Source: Thermothelomyces thermophilus ATCC 42464
Taxonomy: Eukaryota; Ascomycota; Sordariomycetes; Sordariales; Chaetomiaceae
Direction: 5' to 3'
Length of the DNA: 64,000 nt
Assembly (NCBI RefSeq): GCF_000226095.1
Contig: NC_016477.1
Span: 3,720,001 to 3,784,000, forward strand
Position numbers and translations under genes: made by a program. This document shows positions 59,061 to 64,000 of the stretch, piece after piece (the first letter of the stretch is position 1; each line of letters starts with the position of its first letter). Under the pieces are notes generated by a model. It saw only the letters and a list, made by a program, of their open reading frames with translations. It did no database searches and had not been told where the DNA came from.

Positions 59061-59841
59061 CGTTGGCACTATTGACCGCTAGAAGGAACATTTCGAATGG
59101 TTGCCAGAAAAACTAGTATGGAAGCTACTCGTGAGAACATTTAGTTAGGGCAACAAGGGTCTCGCTGAATCATTCTGCCTGGTACTTGATACGAAGGCCA
59201 AGAGCCTGAATTGGCGCCCTTAGTACGATCTGCTTGTATGTATGTACCTACGGCAGCAGTCAGCGGTCTTCGAAAGTTCATCGGCCGCGATCTTGAGCAG
59301 CGGATATATTACGTTCTCGAAATCAAGTCGAAATTCGGGCTATAGGCAGAACCAAAGCAGAAGAACGTTCTCCATCCATCAGCATCCACATATCTTGAAA
59401 ACTTTCGCTGGGTCCTAGATTAGAAACAACCTTCAAGATTAGACTCGACCGGTTTGATGATTCTCTCACTCGTGACTCCTTGTTGTGGACGAGTTGCCGG
59501 CGGTACGAGTGATTAATTACCTTATTTACGCGACCACAAAGAAAGAAAAAAAGATCAGAGCATATGATGAGGAATCCGACGCCGATACCGACGCCGATAA
59601 CGACTCAGATGCCTATTATGTCCAACGCTCTCCTAAAGAGTGTTAGGTGTGTGACAGAGCGGACAAGAGGATGGAGCGGGTGTACCAAGGTTCTCTACTA
59701 GGGAGACTTCGACCTCTGGATCTTCAATGACCCGATGGGCGATGCCGGCCACGACTATCTTGTGATACAAGTTCTTTCTACGTTTTCGTAAGGGCTATAA
59801 CCAGGAAATCGTTCCTACTTGGCTTTCTCTTATTTGCAAAA
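59061..59841 (+). pseudogene. low-RIP island: remains of a host gene between copia C1 and C2
   Basis: 781 bp with balanced composition between two RIP-degraded copia elements. The plus-strand translation is protein-like in shifted frames: GTIDRQKEHFEWLPEKLVWK at the left (continuing 17441-17538 across C1), AESFCLVLDTKAKSLNWRP, then RAYDEESDADTDADNDSDAY with ECQVCDRADKRMERVY, and at the right FDLWIFNDPMGDAGHDYLVI and GYNQEIVPTWLSLICKM, where C2 enters. Frameshifts and stops show it is dead. The short acidic repeat and CxxC pair are the only motifs. The absence of RIP fits a single-copy sequence. The family is not recognised. Confidence 0.6.
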
Positions 59842-60052
59842 TGCCGAACGCAGTGATGAGCTTCCAGGAGCGTTAAAAGCAGTCTCTAGTAGGTGGCTAT
59901 ACAAAGGAAAGAGTGCCTTGTTAAAGCTATCTATAAAGGAGACAAAACGAGTGGTATTTATGGACAAAGGGACTAGCTAATACGTTAAACAGCCTTATAT
60001 AGTTATAGTAAACGTGTGGCTAATACATTTAGAAGCTCTATAGCTTCTGACA
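59842..60052 (-). repeat. 3' LTR of copia C2
   Basis: 211 bp. On the minus strand it starts TGTCAGAAGCTATAGAGC and ends ATCACTGCGTTCGGCA, keeping the canonical TG...CA ends. It is less mutated than the C1 5' LTR. AACTAGGGGGTA precedes it as polypurine tract. Confidence 0.92.
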
Positions 60053-60311
60053 TACCCCCTAGTTAAATGCGATAGTTATTTAACTATACTTTATAGTGAT
60101 ACTATTCTTAGTGTTATATCCTTTGTTGTTCTTACCTTGATAGCTCCTTTAGGGGCCTGCCTTTTATATTTAGAGGTCCAAAAGAGTCGAGTATAGTAGA
60201 GCGATTCCTTTAAAGCTATAGATTAAATATAGCTATTATAGTTATAGTAGTAATAGTATTACTAGTTTTAATTATAGTAATAATAGGATAATGCCTTTTA
60301 CGTTTGAATTA

Positions 60312-61232
60312 ATGGATAACTTGTTAGGTACGCTTGCTGTAAATATTATAACTATTAGTAGGTCAACTCCTACTCTTGTAATGCCTTGAAAGTGTAAGTG
60401 TGCTAAAGCTTTTAAACTAGCGTCTAGACTATAAGTGTTCTTATTATCTCTATTTAATTGATTTTATTACCGGTTTTGCCGCTTTCTAGCAATTCTACCA
60501 ATTTAAGCAGGTTTATATAGTTCGGCTTCTTCTAGTTAATTTGACAGCGACTCTATTATAGTTTCTAGTGCTTTGCTAGTCGTATTTAGATCGTTTAAGC
60601 TGACTAAATATAGCGATATTAAAGCTAGTAAGCTTTATAAGGTACCCTATAGAATATATATATAGTCGGCTCTAGTAGGACGTTCTTTTAGCAAATATTA
60701 CGATTATTCTAGTACTAGCTTCTATTACTACTATTATATATACGGTTCTTATAAGTATAAAGAGATATACGCTAATCGCCTATATATCTAATAGCTCTTA
60801 TAATACTTATACTAACTATGACGGTAGTCTTACTTCTTACGTTAGGTCGGCAAAGAATTTAACGAAGGCTCTACTAGATAGAGCCAAGGCTTCTATAAGT
60901 CCCTAGATCCTAAACCTCTACCCCTAACGTATAGGTAAATCGCTAATAGTTATATATAGGATCTTAAGAAGTTATATATAGTTCTTTGGAATAACCTTAA
61001 ATGTGTTAGCATAGACAATACGGAGGAGTACGAGCTCGATAAGGCTAAACTTACACGTTTTATAAAGATCGCCTGCTCTATATACGATATCTTCTACCAG
61101 TTAGGCAAGATCAAGGAGGCTTGTGATGCTTGCGTTAGCGTGTCCGATGACGTGTTAGGCGCTACGTTGTTACCTGGCTAGGATAAAGGTAAGGGCAAAG
61201 CTATTGATCCTAGCAATGGCTAATAGCAATAG
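60312..61232 (+). pseudogene. antisense ORF of copia C2, function unknown
   Basis: A plus-strand frame of 921 nt (306 codons plus stop) from ATG (MDNLLGTLAVNIITISRSTP), opposite to pol and between RNase H and the LTR. The frame holds across its length; stops are TAA or TAG except two or three TGA. The C-terminal third is nearly clean: YIVLWNNLKCVSIDNTEEYE, KAKLTRFIKIACSIYDIFYQ, KIKEACDACVSVSDDVLGAT and KGKGKAIDP. A middle segment rich in Tyr (near residues 127-155) is probably a former Cys-rich motif, since RIP turns Cys codons into Tyr. No family is recognised. It has no obvious similarity to the zinc-cluster gene of the A elements. Confidence 0.65.
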
Positions 61233-61260
61233 ATAGGGAGTATTAGGTAGTATTTTATTT

Positions 61261-64000
61261 GACGAATTTGACTTATTTTCTACCCCTTAGTTATATAAGC
61301 CTGTAATTGATATCTTAAAGATTAAGGAGAGCCCTCTAGCGCTTAAAGGCTTATTAGCCAAGTCGTTTAATAAGCCTATCTACTAGCATTTGACTAGTTA
61401 GTTAATATATAGCTTTAAACATTCCTTTTACTACTTCCTAGTATAACTATATATTATAGATATCTATATACCATAGGTAAGTATTAATATATTCGTTCTT
61501 AGCTATCATTAGTCTAATCGTTTGCTAATTATTATAGTAGATGTTCTAGGGTTCCCTAAGCTTAAGATCGATATCCATAAATAGCCTTTTAAGTGCTATA
61601 GCCTCTCTTGCTATAAGGGAAAGCGTTAGAAGTTCTACTTTAGTGCTTAACGTTATAATAATATCCTAGTATAATACCTTCTATATAATAGGGCCTCCGA
61701 ATAGGAAGAAGATATATCCTTATGACGAATACCACGTGTCTAGATTATCTATATACAAAGCGTCCCTAGCGATTATAAGTGCTAGACTTCCTAGCGCTTG
61801 CTTACCTCTATACTAGATTAATAGGCAAGAGCTTCTAAATAGGTATCTTACTACTTGCTATACCTCTAATAAGTGGTCTAGTTCTAGGTTAGTTAGGTAT
61901 CAAGAGAGTACTAAGTAGGTATATACGACATCTAGATATAGTATAATTATATAATATAGGATTAATCTAACGAGCTCCTAATACTCCTTAATCTATATAC
62001 TAGTAGCACTCCCTTCGAACTTTTTAAGTTCTTTATAGCTTAAGGGAGTTAGCTTATATATATTGGGCATATCTAGCCTATATCTTCTTACTACCTTTCT
62101 AATATATTAGTTATAGACTAACTATATCTTATATATAGGTTAGTCCCAAATTACCCTAATGCTAAGGAACTAACCGATATTACCTTACTTATAGACGTCG
62201 TATTAAGCTTTAATTCCTTCTATTACCTGCTCGGCTGCTATAGCATTACCTTTATAAAAGAAGACCAAGAAGTTATCAATATAGAAGATTAGGATAACTC
62301 GTTTGTTATAGCTTAAGAAGAGACACTTCTCTTTACCTAATGGTTCCATACCTAGATCTAATAGCGTTCTATAGAACTCCTTATACTATAAGAGTAGCAA
62401 GTCTCTCAAGCCGTATAGAGCTCTTTGTAACTCTATATATTTCCCTAGCTACTTAAATCCTTCTAGTAATTTGTAGGCGATAGGATCGTCTTCCGGTCGT
62501 TTAGCGTTAAGGAACGCTTATACTATATCGAACTACTTAACTTCTAAGTCAAAGTACGTAGCGATTGCTATCATCATTTAGAACGACTATACCGCTAGAG
62601 TAGCTACGTACGTACTTTCTACTAAGCTAATATCTTATAGATCCCCTTATACGTAGATCCTTGCCTTATACTTCTCTAAGAAACCGTCCTTATTAAACTT
62701 ATATACGAAGACCTATTTTAATAGGATAGGTCGTGCTTTTGCCTACTTATATAGTACGATCTTCTACGTTCCTCTGCTCTCTAAGTTATATATCTCCTTA
62801 CAAGCTATATCTTTGAACTACTATCCTAATAGGTAGTTATATAGGTCTCGCTAGTTGGTAGGAACATAAGTAAGATCGTTAATATACTAATACAGCTTAT
62901 TTAGGGCTGCTCTAAGGCGTATAGTATCCTTCTATTATATAGTAGTAGCGAATACCGTATATATCGTTCTTATACTCTAGTCCTCTATGTAAGCTTTCTA
63001 TTAATTAGGTAGGTAAGTTCTATAGAACTATCGCTAGAGTTCCTTAGTTATATAGATAAAGGAGTAGTAGTAATTGACCTCCTCTTTATTTTATAGCCTT
63101 TTACTTGACTAGATAAGGTCCCTAGGCTTATAAGCCCTCTCCTTGCCTCTACCTCTCCTTATGGGAGGTTGCCAAATAGCTTCTCTTTCGCTTCCACCTT
63201 CTAGAGGATATATTAGCTAATCTAGACTTTACTTAACGCTCTATTCCTCCTATTCTATAGCAAGGTATAATATATCGGTAGTACCGTCCCTAGCTTCTAG
63301 CTCTTCTATTAGTATACTATATATACTCGACTCTTCTATAGAAGGTATTTCTCTGTTAGATTTGACGGCTCCCCTGCTCTCCCTAGTGTCTAGTTAGCTA
63401 GCTAGTGACTAGGAAGGCCCTAATTTAAACCCTCTTACTTCCTAGTATATATCCCCTTTACTAGCCGGCGTAAGGCAAGTCACCGAGGGCTTAGGCATAT
63501 ATTTAAGGGTCAAGAGTCCTCTAAAGCTCTCTATCTATTTGGTAAGTTCGTCTATTACTTATATCTCTACTATAAGAGTCTCTAGAACTAATTACCCGCT
63601 TATAGGCTACGTATTAGAGAGCTCCCTTACCCCTAAGTCTTGACCTTATTGGAGAGGTTAGTCTACCGCTAGACTCTCTTACGATAGAGGTAGCCAAGCT
63701 ACTATAATAGAGTCTTCTATTAGTTATCAGGTCTATTATAACGCTTCCTAGAGAAAGTCGGTATCCTAAGAATCTTCGCTAAGATCAAACTAATTAACTT
63801 CCTAGCTTGTTACTATTAGCGACGACTCTGTTAGCTACTCTTTGCCTGGATAGTGGAAAGTCTTCTTATTAAAGCGAATATTACAAGTTATAATAACCCT
63901 ATCAAGCTTAGATATCTAAACGCGAATTGATATTAGATATACGATATCCTATAAGATACCTTGTCAGCCTATATAATAGTACTTTAAAGTCCTTTATATA
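61261..64000 (-). pseudogene. copia C2 RNase H and reverse transcriptase, partial, RIP-inactivated
   Basis: Minus-strand homologue of the C1 segment 55247-57742. RNase H lies near 61320-61700 and reverse transcriptase near 62100-62750. The equivalent of the FLNAKRPEDDPI segment is at about 62480-62520. Stops are TAA and TAG. The frame runs off the right edge. Confidence 0.8.

Larger units (their letters stand above)
59842..64000 (-). mobile_element. Ty1/copia element C2 (minus strand), cut by the window edge
   Basis: Same family as C1 in opposite orientation. The 3' LTR is at the left (59842-60052), then the antisense ORF, RNase H and reverse transcriptase. The likely left target duplication is CAAAA (59837-59841); its partner is outside the window. 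The right part continues past 63820 beyond the point where Gypsy B entered C1, giving the intact target sequence for comparison. Confidence 0.88.

Overview
The window is nuclear DNA from a filamentous ascomycete (Pezizomycotina, most likely a Sordariomycete). The reasons are short GT-AG introns of 50-130 nt, a fungal-type complex I subunit gene, and a repeat-rich block that carries the signature of repeat-induced point mutation (RIP). In that block the DNA is AT-rich and saturated with TpA. Coding frames are still readable, but they are broken almost only by TAA and TAG. Copies of one element differ mostly by C/T and G/A transitions.

Layout. Positions 1-7885 are ordinary, unmutated DNA. They hold a possible gene end running off the left edge (minus strand), a four-exon gene for the 20.8 kDa NDUFA8-type subunit of NADH:ubiquinone oxidoreductase (330-1137), about 4.8 kb with no gene I can support, and a three-exon gene for a secreted CAP/PR-1/Pry-type protein (6030-7099). 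The boundary with the repeat block is a 1,866 bp Fot1/pogo-type DNA transposon (7888-9753) between TA dinucleotides. From there to the right edge almost everything is transposon.

The repeat block is a nest of LTR retrotransposons that can be unpicked by LTR pairs and target-site duplications (TSDs). Gypsy chromovirus A1 is complete (9843-17440, TSD ACTTA). Copia C1 (17539-59060, TSD CGTTA/CGTTG) holds Gypsy B on the minus strand (20660-55246). B holds A3 (26818-41874, TSD GTATA), which holds A4 (28435-35929, TSD ACTGG). B also holds a reversed copy, A2 (42460-50046, TSD AAAGG). A second copia, C2 (from 59842, minus strand, off the right edge), points back toward C1. A 781 bp low-RIP island between them (59061-59841) reads as the remains of a single-copy host gene that C1 and C2 interrupted.

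The most interesting signal is that each LTR family carries extra genes beside gag-pol. All four chromoviruses (A1-A4) have an antisense gene between the pol end and the 3' LTR. Each has one phase-1 intron, a Zn(II)2Cys6 fingerprint (C-x2-C-x6-C-x8-C-x2-C-x6-C) in exon 1 and a coiled coil in exon 2. The predicted spliced lengths are 181-197 codons and keep frame in all four copies. The copia elements carry an unrelated antisense ORF of about 306 codons in the same position. Element B has two further, divergently arranged ORFs of unknown function between its integrase and its 3' LTR. All are RIP-inactivated here, so what remains is a fossil record of accessory genes. Coordinates inside RIP-degraded genes are approximate unless stated.
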